Below are positions 1-6,328 of a stretch of DNA of 20,253 nt, in pieces (positions within the stretch are counted from its first letter, which is position 1; every line of letters begins with the position of its first letter). This stretch comes from JBDSGC01 sp046594105 (GTDB lineage: Bacteria; Acidobacteriota; Thermoanaerobaculia; Gp7-AA8). The position numbers were made by a program, and so were the translations under genes. A model generated the notes under the pieces. That model searched no databases and was not told the origin of the DNA. It worked only from the letters and a program-made list of their open reading frames with translations. Where the stretch lies: the NCBI GenBank assembly GCA_046594105.1, contig JBKJQB010000360.1:1-20253 (forward strand), written 5' to 3'.

Positions 1-813
1 GGCGCGGGGAAGCAGCGTCGCCAGCGATTCCCTCATGGTGAAGGCGTCGAGATCCGCCTGCTCCGGCGTCGCCGCAGTCGTCTTGATCGATCGTCCCTTT
101 TCCTGTGAGAACGGCGAACGCGCCCCGCGGGATCTCCCCAGCGCGACGTACCAGGCGATGTACGACATCGTCCCGATCGGTGATCCCATGGCCGCGCCGC
201 TGGCAAAGGCAGCGAAGAATCGGATGGTCGATTCAACGAAGAGGTAACCGGCAACCACGAGGGCCCAGGCGGGCCGCGGCATCTGGTTGATGGTGCCCTC
301 GCCGATCCACATCGCCAGGCCCCCGGCGATCAGCCAGGTGCCAAATGCCGAGAGCTGAGTCATGCGTGGCGCCGAGAGACCCAGCTCGCGCCCGAGGTGC
401 TCCTGAATGGTCTCCGGCAGGTGACCGGTCAGAATGGCAAGGAGCGTGGCGGACTTACGGCGCTTCTCCTGCGAGAGTTGCCGGCGCCACTCCAGCACGC
501 GGGCCTCTTCGCTCTCGGCGTCGTACCGGTCGCTGATGCGGATGGCGTGCTGATCGGGCCAGGGCTCGAGCAGGTATTGCACGCCGCCCTGCGGGAGCGC
601 CGTCGCTTCCAGGACCTGGTAGTACGCCCCGTCCCACAACACCGCCGTTCCGGGGAACTCCGCGGTGGTCAGCGTTTTCGGGGTGCGCGGCGTCCAGCCC
701 TTGGGCAACCGTGACAACAGCAGCTGCTGACCGTTCTCCTGGTTCTCCCCGTTCTCTCCGTTCTCAACGTTCTCCACGCCGGGCCGGACACGATCGGAAC
801 CGAAAGCCTGCAT
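1..813 (-). CDS. Hypothetical membrane protein, partial (C-terminus beyond window)
   Basis: The frame stays open from the ATG at 813 to base 1 (271 codons, no stop), so the C-terminus is missing. I do not recognise the family. Residues about 10-26 contain a run of Glu-Asn-x triplets encoded by a 9-nt tandem repeat. A soluble part follows (about 27-125), ending in a charged stretch with the motif LEWRRQLSQEKRRKSA. Then come two or three hydrophobic segments (around LSAFGTWLIAGGLAMWIG, WALVVAGYLFVESTIRFFAA and IGTMSYIAWYVALG), so it is probably an inner-membrane protein with a cytoplasmic N-terminal part. It lies 33 nt downstream of a response regulator on the same strand, but it also has its own TACAAT box 6 nt before the ATG. 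The start could lie further in if the Glu-Asn repeat is not translated. Confidence 0.7.
   Translation of the reverse strand, partial: MQAFGSDRVRPGVENVENGENGENQENGQQLLLSRLPKGWTPRTPKTLTTAEFPGTAVLWDGAYYQVLEATALPQGGVQYLLEPWPDQHAIRISDRYDAESEEARVLEWRRQLSQEKRRKSATLLAILTGHLPETIQEHLGRELGLSAPRMTQLSAFGTWLIAGGLAMWIGEGTINQMPRPAWALVVAGYLFVESTIRFFAAFASGAAMGSPIGTMSYIAWYVALGRSRGARSPFSQEKGRSIKTTAATPEQADLDAFTMRESLATLLPRA
730..774 (-). repeat. Five tandem 9-nt units (GAGAACNNN) in the 5' end of the membrane-protein gene
   Basis: On the minus strand five consecutive 9-nt units all begin GAGAAC: GAGAACGTT, GAGAACGGA, GAGAACGGG, GAGAACCAG, GAGAACGGT. The period is a multiple of three, so they are read in frame as Glu-Asn-x five times. 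The tract resembles, but differs from, the period-7 TTCTG tracts elsewhere in the window. Confidence 0.9.
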
Positions 814-819
814 CGCTCC

Positions 820-825
820 ATTGTA
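820..825 (-). promoter_or_regulatory. TACAAT -10 box for the membrane-protein gene
   Basis: TACAAT ends 6 nt before the ATG at 813. A transcript starting the usual 6-7 nt downstream of a -10 box would begin at the start codon, i.e. be leaderless. I see no good -35 hexamer at 17 nt. Confidence 0.5.
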
Positions 826-846
826 GGAGCCCGGGCCCGATTGCGA

Positions 847-1269
847 TCAGCTGGAAGGTGGTGCGATGGCCTGGGCCTCCGCCTTTTGCCTGGCGATGCA
901 GAGCCGGACCCGCTCGAGCAGTTCGGCGATATCGAATGGTTTCGGAAGGAGCTCGAAGGTGATCCCCTTCATCCGAGCCAGGATCACCGCAGGCGACGCG
1001 GCGCTGGTGACGATGATCTTTTTGAGCCGCTCCGGATCGTGAATGGACAGGGTTTCCAGGAAGGTAAACCCATCGAGATTGGGCATCATCAGATCGAGCA
1101 CGATCACGTCGAACTCGCAGACTCCCAGCTTGAGAACCGCCTCCACTCCATCCACTGCGACCTCGACCTGGTAGCCCTGACGCTTGAGCACCATGGTCAC
1201 CAGGCGCCGGATGGCCTGATCATCCTCGACCACCAGGATGCCGCAGTTCTGCTTCTTCTCCTCGCTCAC
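847..1269 (-). CDS. Single-domain response regulator (CheY-like receiver)
   Basis: This 140-residue protein is one receiver (REC) domain. Visible landmarks are the acidic pocket E15-D16-D17 after the first strand (ILVVEDD), the phosphoacceptor D59 in VIVLDLMMPNLDG, the T88/S89 switch position in IIVTSAA, and the conserved K110-P111 in LLPKPFD. There is no DNA-binding or enzymatic output domain, only a short Ala/Pro/Ser-rich tail. It should act by phosphorylation-dependent protein contact. No histidine kinase lies in the window. The start is GTG at 1269 without a clear Shine-Dalgarno or -10 box. The membrane protein downstream (33 nt) is a possible partner or co-transcribed target, which is inference. 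Confidence 0.92.
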   Translation of the reverse strand: MSEEKKQNCGILVVEDDQAIRRLVTMVLKRQGYQVEVAVDGVEAVLKLGVCEFDVIVLDLMMPNLDGFTFLETLSIHDPERLKKIIVTSAASPAVILARMKGITFELLPKPFDIAELLERVRLCIARQKAEAQAIAPPSS

Positions 1270-1358
1270 CTGCGGTGCTCAGGAGCAAGAACCGCTCCCA
1301 AGCGCTCTTTTGCGATCGAAACGCAGATCAGGCAGCACTTTCGCAAAATCAATAGTCC

Positions 1359-1366
1359 GGAGGAAC
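1359..1366 (+). promoter_or_regulatory. Shine-Dalgarno GGAGGAAC for the glutaredoxin-like gene
   Basis: GGAGG ends 8 nt before the ATG at 1372. It fixes that start against a longer open frame reaching back to 841 through the response regulator gene. Confidence 0.75.
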
Positions 1367-1371
1367 AACCC

Positions 1372-1623
1372 ATGGCCGAGCGAGTGACTGTCTATGGTGC
1401 CGACTGGTGTGGCGACACGCGCCGCACGCTGCGTCACCTCGATCAATCCGGCGTCAAATACGATTTCATCGACGTCGATCAGGACAAGAAGGGCGAAGAA
1501 AAAGTCATCGCCTTCAGCAAGGGCAAGCGCCGCATTCCGCTGGTGGAGATCGCCTCGGAGGGCGGAGAGGCGAAAAGCCTGGCCGTCCCCAGCGATTCCG
1601 ATCTGACGAACGCGCTGAAGTAG
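1372..1623 (+). CDS. Glutaredoxin/thioredoxin-fold protein, monothiol-type active site
   Basis: This 83-residue protein has a thioredoxin-like fold. It opens with strand ERVTVYGADWCGDT, where W12-C13-G14-D15-T16 occupies the active-site position. The cis-proline region is RRIPLVEI (P56). The length and pattern match small glutaredoxin/NrdH-like proteins used in thiol-disulfide exchange or as electron donors. The resolving cysteine of a CxxC site is absent: C13 is followed by G-D-T and no other Cys occurs in the protein. Any redox role must therefore be monothiol (glutathionylation, disulfide relay or cluster binding). It is transcribed away from the response regulator across a gap of about 100 bp and ends just before the 1702-1750 repeat. 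Confidence 0.85.
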   Translation: MAERVTVYGADWCGDTRRTLRHLDQSGVKYDFIDVDQDKKGEEKVIAFSKGKRRIPLVEIASEGGEAKSLAVPSDSDLTNALK

Positions 1624-1701
1624 GCCGGCCGCACCCGGCTCAGGGGCTGGGGAACTCGTTCGCTTTTGGCGCGCGGGCCTCACGCGGAAGCCCGCCGATG
1701 A

Positions 1702-1750
1702 GCGCCGGCTGGAAGCCGACGCCCCGGCCGGCAAGGATGCCGGCGCTACG
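1702..1750 (+). repeat. 49-nt dispersed repeat, copy 1 (inverted relative to 7054-7102)
   Basis: Read against the reverse complement of 7054-7102, I count a single mismatch over 49 nt. The element includes the palindrome-like GCCGGCAAGGATGCCGGC and ends in GCTACG. It overlaps the last codon of the SRPBCC gene on the other strand: that gene's TAG (1748-1746) lies in the element's CTACG end. Confidence 0.9.
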
Positions 1751-2207
1751 AAAGGCGCGATTCACTTCCGAACGCGGCGTGAATCGCCTGAGCGCGGTAG
1801 TCGAAGATGCCGTTCAGCTGCATGCGGATGAACCATCCCGCGACCAGCTGACCGAGCCATCCCAGCGGCAGCTCGTACTCCACCCGGTCGTGCATCTCCA
1901 CCACCTTTCCCGACTGGCGAAAGGAATGGGTATGCAGCCAATGACGGTAGGGACCCTTCTCCTGAAGGTCGGAGAACGATTCGTTCTCACGCCAGCTGGT
2001 AATCAGGGTGACCCATCGCAGAGGCAGACCGAGAACCTTGACCCGGTACTCGATGCGGTCACCTTCCCGCAGCGCGCGGTCCGGCGCGGACACGATCCGG
2101 AAACCCATCGCCGGCGGCGTGATCTTCGCGAGATTCCGAGGGTCGGAGAAAAAGGCAAAGACTTCTTCGAGTTGCGCTCCTACCGTGGTGGAACGTTCGA
2201 AGATCAA
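1746..2207 (-). CDS. SRPBCC (START/Bet v1-like) ligand-binding domain protein
   Basis: A 153-residue single-domain protein with the SRPBCC pattern. It begins with the characteristic strand and helix (IFERSTTVGAQLEEVFAFFSDPRNLAKITPP), followed by alternating strands (GDRIEYRVKVLGLPLRWVTLITSW, PYRHWLHTHSFRQ, VVEMHDRVEYELPLG) and a long C-terminal helix. Relatives are often annotated as cell-division inhibitor or cyclase/dehydrase-like proteins. The fold binds hydrophobic ligands, but no substrate can be read from the sequence. The start is TTG at 2207, overlapping the upstream stop as TTGA, which implies translational coupling to the DUF962 gene. The stop codon falls inside the 1702-1750 repeat, so the native C-terminus may have been altered by repeat insertion. 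Confidence 0.85.
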   Translation of the reverse strand: MIFERSTTVGAQLEEVFAFFSDPRNLAKITPPAMGFRIVSAPDRALREGDRIEYRVKVLGLPLRWVTLITSWRENESFSDLQEKGPYRHWLHTHSFRQSGKVVEMHDRVEYELPLGWLGQLVAGWFIRMQLNGIFDYRAQAIHAAFGSESRLS

Positions 2208-2641
2208 CGCTTCACCACCGGCACCACATCGTTGAGGATCCAGAGCGGCCCGATCAGAAGGTGGACCGCATTGGTCAGAAATGCCGGCTGTCTGTGCTCA
2301 TAGACGCTGTGTCCGATGAACTGCAGAATCCAGCCGAGAACAAAGAGAACAGCGTTGGCCACGAAAGGCAGGGCAGCCCCGGCGAAGTAGAAGAGGATCG
2401 ACACCACCAGCATCAGCAGCGCGAGCCGCCACTCCATGCGCAGGTAAAGGATCTGCACCAGCACGATGAGAACCATGGCCGCGTCGAGCTGCATCGCTGC
2501 CACGCTCCCGAGCTTCCACCGCGCCAGCATCCCCAGGAGCGAGAGCATGATCATGGGGATGCCCACCCGATGAAAACGCTTGTTCCCCGCGGTCTGGTGA
2601 AACTCCGCGTAATCGGCGAAATGCGTCCGGATGTCCTTCAT
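2204..2641 (-). CDS. DUF962/Mpo1-like membrane protein
   Basis: This 145-residue protein has the DUF962 (YGL010w/Mpo1) layout. An N-terminal motif with conserved histidines (H15 in EFHQTAGNKRFHRVGIP, H24) is followed by hydrophobic segments (about 28-40, 52-67, 73-105) and the second signature WILQFIGHSVYEHRQPAF with H111, E115 and H116. The yeast member is an Fe(II)-dependent dioxygenase in fatty-acid alpha-oxidation. A lipid-related role here is inference from family. An upstream GTG at 2662 would add seven residues. I chose the ATG at 2641 because a CATAAT -10-like box lies between the two, 6 nt before this ATG. It overlaps the SRPBCC gene by TTGA, forming a two-gene operon divergent from the CstA gene. 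Confidence 0.88.
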   Translation of the reverse strand: MKDIRTHFADYAEFHQTAGNKRFHRVGIPMIMLSLLGMLARWKLGSVAAMQLDAAMVLIVLVQILYLRMEWRLALLMLVVSILFYFAGAALPFVANAVLFVLGWILQFIGHSVYEHRQPAFLTNAVHLLIGPLWILNDVVPVVKR

Positions 2642-2647
2642 GGGGTG

Positions 2648-2653
2648 ATTATG
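2648..2653 (-). promoter_or_regulatory. CATAAT -10-like box for the DUF962 gene
   Basis: CATAAT ends 6 nt before the ATG at 2641 on the minus strand, five of six matches to TATAAT. It lies downstream of the alternative GTG at 2662, so it supports the shorter protein. Confidence 0.5.
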
Positions 2654-2683
2654 ACTTGCCACGCGTGGATGCGGGTGCGGTTA

Positions 2684-2713
2684 TTGAGATTCCCGTCATC
2701 TCCGTTGCACAAT
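2684..2713 (+). promoter_or_regulatory. Promoter for cstA: TTGAGA, 18 nt, CACAAT
   Basis: TTGAGA (2684-2689) and CACAAT (2708-2713) are 18 nt apart, with 11 nt between the box and the ATG at 2725. It is the only unit start in the window where I also see a plausible -35 hexamer. Confidence 0.5.
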
Positions 2714-2724
2714 GACCGCTCCGC

Positions 2725-4575
2725 ATGAACGCGCTGCCGCTCATCCTCTTCTTCCTGGCGATCACCACCATCGGCTATCGCTACTACTCGGCCTTTCTCG
2801 CCGCGAAGGTGCTCGTTCTCGATGACGCGCGCATCACCCCGGCCCATCGCTTCCAGGACGGTCAGAACTACGTGCCCACGAACAAGTGGGTCGTGTTCGG
2901 CCATCATTTCGCCGCGATCTCCGGTGCCGGCCCGCTGATCGGACCGGTGCTGGCGGCGCAGTTCGGCTATCTGCCCGGCCTGCTCTGGCTCGCCTTCGGC
3001 GTCGTCTTTGCCGGCGCTGCGCATGATTTCGTCATCCTGGCGTCGTCGGTCCGCCGCAACGGAAAGTCTCTCGCAGAGATCGCCCGGAGCGAGATCAGCC
3101 CGGTGGCCGGACTGACCGCCATGATCGCCATCCTGTTCATCATCGTGATCGCTCTGGCCGGCCTGGGCATCGCCGTGGTCAACGCCCTGGCCGATTCTCC
3201 GTGGGGCACCTTCACCATCTTCATGACCATCCCCATCGCACTGGTGGTCGGTCAATACCTGCACCACTCCAAAGCTCCCCATGCCATCCGCACCGGATCG
3301 ATTCTCGGCGCCCTGGCCGTGCTCGGCGCGGTGATCGTGGGACGCTGGATTCCCGGCTCGGTGCTGGCCGGGCTCTTCACTCTGACCAGGCCGCAGATCA
3401 CCATTGCCATCGCCATCTACGGCTTCATCGCCTCGGTCCTGCCGGTGTGGATGCTGCTCTGTCCGCGCGATTACCTCTCGTCGTACATGAAACTGGGAAC
3501 CATCGCCGCGCTGGTCTTCGGCACAGTGATCGTCGCCCCGCACATCTACGCGCCGGCCGTTTCTCAGTTCGCCGGGGGCGGCGGTCCCATCATCCCCGGC
3601 AAGCTCTATCCCTTCGTCTTCATCACCATCGCCTGCGGAGCGATCTCCGGATTCCACGCGCTCATCGGTTCGGGCACGACACCGAAGATGATCAATCGGG
3701 AGAGCGACACTCGGATGATCGGCTATGGGGCCATGCTCTGCGAAGGCCTGGTCGGCTGCGTGGCGCTCATCGCAGTCTGCGCCCTGCACCCCGGCGACTA
3801 CTACGCCATCAATGTCGCGCCGGCCACCTTCGCGAAGCTTGGACTGTCCACGGTCAATCTCCAGCATTTCTCCCAGATGGTCGGCGAGACGCTGGTTGGC
3901 CGCACCGGCGGCGCGGTCTCCCTGGCAGTGGGATTCGCTCAGATCTTCTCCGGCATTCCCTTCCTCGGACACCTGATGTCGTACTGGTACCACTACGCGA
4001 TCATGTTCGAGGCGCTGTTCATCCTGACCACCATCGATACCGGCACGCGCGTCGGCCGCTTCCTGGTGCAGGAGTTTCTCGGACGGGCCTGGAAACCGAT
4101 GGAGAACAGCGGCTGGCTTCCGGGAACGATTTTCTCCACGGCCCTCGTCGTCGTCGCCTGGAGCTACTTCATCCTCACCGGGTCGATCTCGCAGATCTGG
4201 CCGATGTTCGGAATCGCCAATCAGCTCCTCGCGTCGGTGGCCCTGTGCGTCGGCACCACTGTGATCATCAATAGCGGACGGGTGCGCTACGCCTGGACCA
4301 CCATGGCACCCCTGGCGTTCGTAGCCTCCACCACTCTCTACGCCGGCTGGCTCTCCATCGTCGACAATTTCCTCTCGCCCAAGTCGATCGCCAAAGATCC
4401 CTTCGCCGCGTATCTGGACGCCTCGCTCACCGCGATCCTGATGGTTTCGGTGATCATCATCCTCATCGAATCCGCGCGCGCCTGGATGCGGGCCATCCGT
4501 GGGGAGTCCGTCCGCTTCGTCGCCGCAACTGCCGGGCCGGACCACATGCATCTGCCGGGCTCGGGCTGCTGCTGA
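2725..4575 (+). CDS. cstA: CstA-family carbon starvation protein / peptide-pyruvate transporter
   Basis: A 616-residue polytopic membrane protein of the CstA/BtsT family, which import peptides or pyruvate. The N-terminal CstA signature is clear: an initial TM (LPLILFFLAITTIGYRYYSAFLA), the loop TPAHRFQDGQNYVPTNKWVVFGHHFAAISGAGPLIGP (about 38-74), then LAFGVVFAGAAHDFVILASSVRRNGKSLAEIA. Many further hydrophobic segments follow to about residue 590. It is shorter than E. coli CstA (about 700 residues), mainly at the C-terminus, which ends in a short His/Cys tail (DHMHLPGSGCC). The small YbdD-type protein often encoded after cstA is absent. It stands alone, divergent from the DUF962 operon, with its own promoter. 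Substrate (peptide versus pyruvate) cannot be decided from sequence. Confidence 0.93.
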   Translation: MNALPLILFFLAITTIGYRYYSAFLAAKVLVLDDARITPAHRFQDGQNYVPTNKWVVFGHHFAAISGAGPLIGPVLAAQFGYLPGLLWLAFGVVFAGAAHDFVILASSVRRNGKSLAEIARSEISPVAGLTAMIAILFIIVIALAGLGIAVVNALADSPWGTFTIFMTIPIALVVGQYLHHSKAPHAIRTGSILGALAVLGAVIVGRWIPGSVLAGLFTLTRPQITIAIAIYGFIASVLPVWMLLCPRDYLSSYMKLGTIAALVFGTVIVAPHIYAPAVSQFAGGGGPIIPGKLYPFVFITIACGAISGFHALIGSGTTPKMINRESDTRMIGYGAMLCEGLVGCVALIAVCALHPGDYYAINVAPATFAKLGLSTVNLQHFSQMVGETLVGRTGGAVSLAVGFAQIFSGIPFLGHLMSYWYHYAIMFEALFILTTIDTGTRVGRFLVQEFLGRAWKPMENSGWLPGTIFSTALVVVAWSYFILTGSISQIWPMFGIANQLLASVALCVGTTVIINSGRVRYAWTTMAPLAFVASTTLYAGWLSIVDNFLSPKSIAKDPFAAYLDASLTAILMVSVIIILIESARAWMRAIRGESVRFVAATAGPDHMHLPGSGCC

Positions 4576-4618
4576 GCCAATTCGCATTACGGCGGCGTCC
4601 GTTCAACGATGCCTTGCA

Positions 4619-4890
4619 CGTCGGGAACGTAGCGATTGAAAGCCGGCGAAGCCGGCGGAAGAATGTAGCCCCCGGCTTCAGCCGGGGGAACGCAGCGACC
4701 CGATGCCGCGAAGCCCGCTTCAGCGGGCGACAGAAGGGTTTGGCGTCATCTGGCGAACCGAGCGCGGAGCCAATCCGCTGTTCTGTCGCCCGCTGACGCG
4801 GGCTCGCGAACGTGAGTTACCGCGTTCCCCCCGGCTGACGCCGGGGGCTACGGTCTTCCGCCGGCTGCGCCGGCTTCAAACCGCGACATT
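4619..4890. repeat. Large nested palindromic element (REP/BIME-like) filling the cstA-purS gap
   Basis: Most of the 405-nt gap is one inverted repeat. The left arm (about 4619-4734) aligns along its length with the reverse complement of the right arm (about 4778-4890). Each arm contains three short hairpins in mirrored order. Left: GCCGGCgaaGCCGGC (4642-4656), CCCCCGGCttcaGCCGGGGG (about 4669-4688) and GCCCGCttcaGCGGGC (4713-4728). Right: CCCGCtgacGCGGG, CCCCGGCtgacGCCGGGG and GCCGGCtgcGCCGGC. The hairpin loops differ between arms while the stems are kept. No protein gene is credible here. The remainder (4891-4966) shows nothing further until the purS -10 box. Confidence 0.9.
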
Positions 4891-4966
4891 CCTGGCTGTG
4901 CCTCTCCGGCTTGCACTCTGCCGAGACACCGGCCCACACATCCTCCGCATGTCGATGCCCCTCGCG

Positions 4967-4972
4967 TATCAT
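4967..4972 (+). promoter_or_regulatory. TATCAT -10 box for purS
   Basis: TATCAT ends 8 nt before the purS ATG at 4981. No -35 hexamer is evident. It implies a very short leader. Confidence 0.45.
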
Positions 4973-4980
4973 TCGAGGCC

Positions 4981-5226
4981 ATGAAAGCGACTGTCATCGT
5001 CGAGCTGAAGCCGTCGGTTCTCGACCCGCAGGGAAAAGCGATTCAGCACTCCCTGGGCTCCCTCGGTTTCAACGGGGTGGAAGATGTTCGCGCAGGCAAG
5101 CTGTTTCGGGTCTTGCTTGCCGACGGACAAACACGCGAACAGGTCGAGTCTCAGCTCCGCCAGATGTGCGAGCGGCTCCTCGCCAACACGGTCGTGGAAA
5201 ACTTCTCCTACACCATCGAGGGGTAA
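4981..5226 (+). CDS. purS: Phosphoribosylformylglycinamidine synthase subunit PurS
   Basis: This 81-residue protein matches PurS over its whole length: an N-terminal strand MKATVIVELKPSVLDPQGKAI, the central LGFNGVEDVRAGKLFRVLL, and the C-terminal CERLLANTVVENFSYTIEG. In organisms with split FGAM synthase, PurS bridges the amidotransferase PurQ and the synthetase PurL in the fourth step of IMP biosynthesis in the cytoplasm. purQ lies 1.1 kb downstream, separated by an unrelated, broken gene. purL is not in the window. The ATG at 4981 gives the standard N-terminus of the family. Confidence 0.95.
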   Translation: MKATVIVELKPSVLDPQGKAIQHSLGSLGFNGVEDVRAGKLFRVLLADGQTREQVESQLRQMCERLLANTVVENFSYTIEG

Positions 5227-5233
5227 GTCCGCC

Positions 5234-6297
5234 TTGGCGCTGGCCTTCCTGATCGTCAGCGGTCTGCACGCCCAGAACCTCCCTCAACTTACCTCGGTGG
5301 CCACCCGCGATCCGAAAATCACCAAACGCTGGGCCCTCCCTGGCGACCCGCACGGCATCGCCCTCGGCGCCAACGGCATCGTCTACGTCGGGCTCGCTCA
5401 GAAGCAGATGGTGATGGCCATCAATCCGAAGACGGGCGCGATCCTGCAGCAGATCGTCCTCGACTCGGCCGACATCGCCTCCACCAAAGAGCTGCTCACA
5501 CTGCGCACCAACGCAGCTCGGACCCGTCTCTACATCGCCAATGGCAGCGACGAGAGCGTGACCATTCTGCGCTGCCGGACCTGCACGTCGTTCGGGAGAT
5601 CACCATCGAAGGCGAGCCGATCCGCGATGCGTTGCCCGATCCCCGGGGCCGCTTCCTCTATCTCCTGGGCCGGCGCGTCCATGTGTACGACGCCGAGGGA
5701 CAGCGCGAGCTGCACAGTCTGGCCGTCGACGATCCCATGGCCCTCGCGGTCACCAGTCAGGGCGCCACCCTCGCCGTCATCGGAACTGAGATCTACGGCA
5801 CCACGCGCGCGACGGCGGTCGCTCTGTTCGACACCGCCGACTTCCACGAAATCGCGCGAGAACCTCTGCAGACCGCCAAGCGCGTCGAGTCTGCCCTGTT
5901 CGCCCCGAATGACAGCGCGCTGCTCGCACTGGGACGGGACACGCTGTTCGAGAAGCCGATCCGATCGGCGCAGAAAACGATGACCGCGGAAGGCACCCGG
6001 ATGCGCATGTCCATCGACTTCGGCGACCTGGTCAACACGGAGCACATCTGCCTTCCGGAGGGCAGCGGTCCTCAAATCGCGGCGCTGGCCTCCGGAAATC
6101 GGCTGTTGTTCGCCGAGCGGCGTTGCAGCAGCAGCGGCGGATTCGTCGGCTCCAACCGCAACGTCGTCCCCCTCTCGCTCTACAACGTTCCCGCGTACGC
6201 CATGGCCTTCGATCGGCAGAGCGAGATGCTCGCGGTCACCGATCGCGCCGGATTCCTTACAATGTACAAAGTGCCGCGAACGCCCATCGTGCGATGA
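5234..6297 (+). pseudogene. Beta-propeller/YVTN-like exported protein, split by a single frameshift
   Basis: Two overlapping frames together encode one protein of about 354 residues. The first (frame of 5234) starts with a probable signal peptide, LALAFLIVSGLHAQN. It reads into repeat-like motifs such as DPHGIALGANGIVYVGLAQKQMVMAINPKTGAILQQIVL and ARTRLYIANGSDESVTIL. Coding sense then passes to the frame of 5632 near 5569-5572, where LPDLHVVREITIEGEPIRDALPDPRGRFLYLLGRRVHVYD continues the pattern to a stop at 6297. One missing base restores a continuous frame. The start is unclear: a TTG at 5234 with GAGGGG 10 nt upstream is the best candidate, just after the purS stop. The blades suggest an extracytoplasmic beta-propeller of unknown ligand. 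It may be a true pseudogene or a sequencing/assembly error; I cannot tell which. Confidence 0.72.
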
Positions 6298-6317
6298 GTC
6301 CCGGCGATCGCCCCGCA

Positions 6318-6323
6318 TATCCT
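6318..6323 (+). promoter_or_regulatory. TATCCT -10-like box for purQ
   Basis: TATCCT ends 5 nt before the purQ ATG at 6329, in the 31-nt gap after the broken propeller gene. If active it would let purQ be expressed independently of purS. Confidence 0.35.
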
Positions 6324-6328
6324 TCATC

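Noticed and set aside
2638..4587. A 649-codon open frame antisense to the CstA gene
   Set aside because: It mirrors cstA almost base for base, and its translation is Gly/Asp/Arg/Glu-rich low complexity with no family pattern. It is a by-product of GC-rich third positions.
4614..4984. Small open frames in the cstA-purS gap
   Set aside because: They are translations of the nested palindromic element and show no protein-like pattern.
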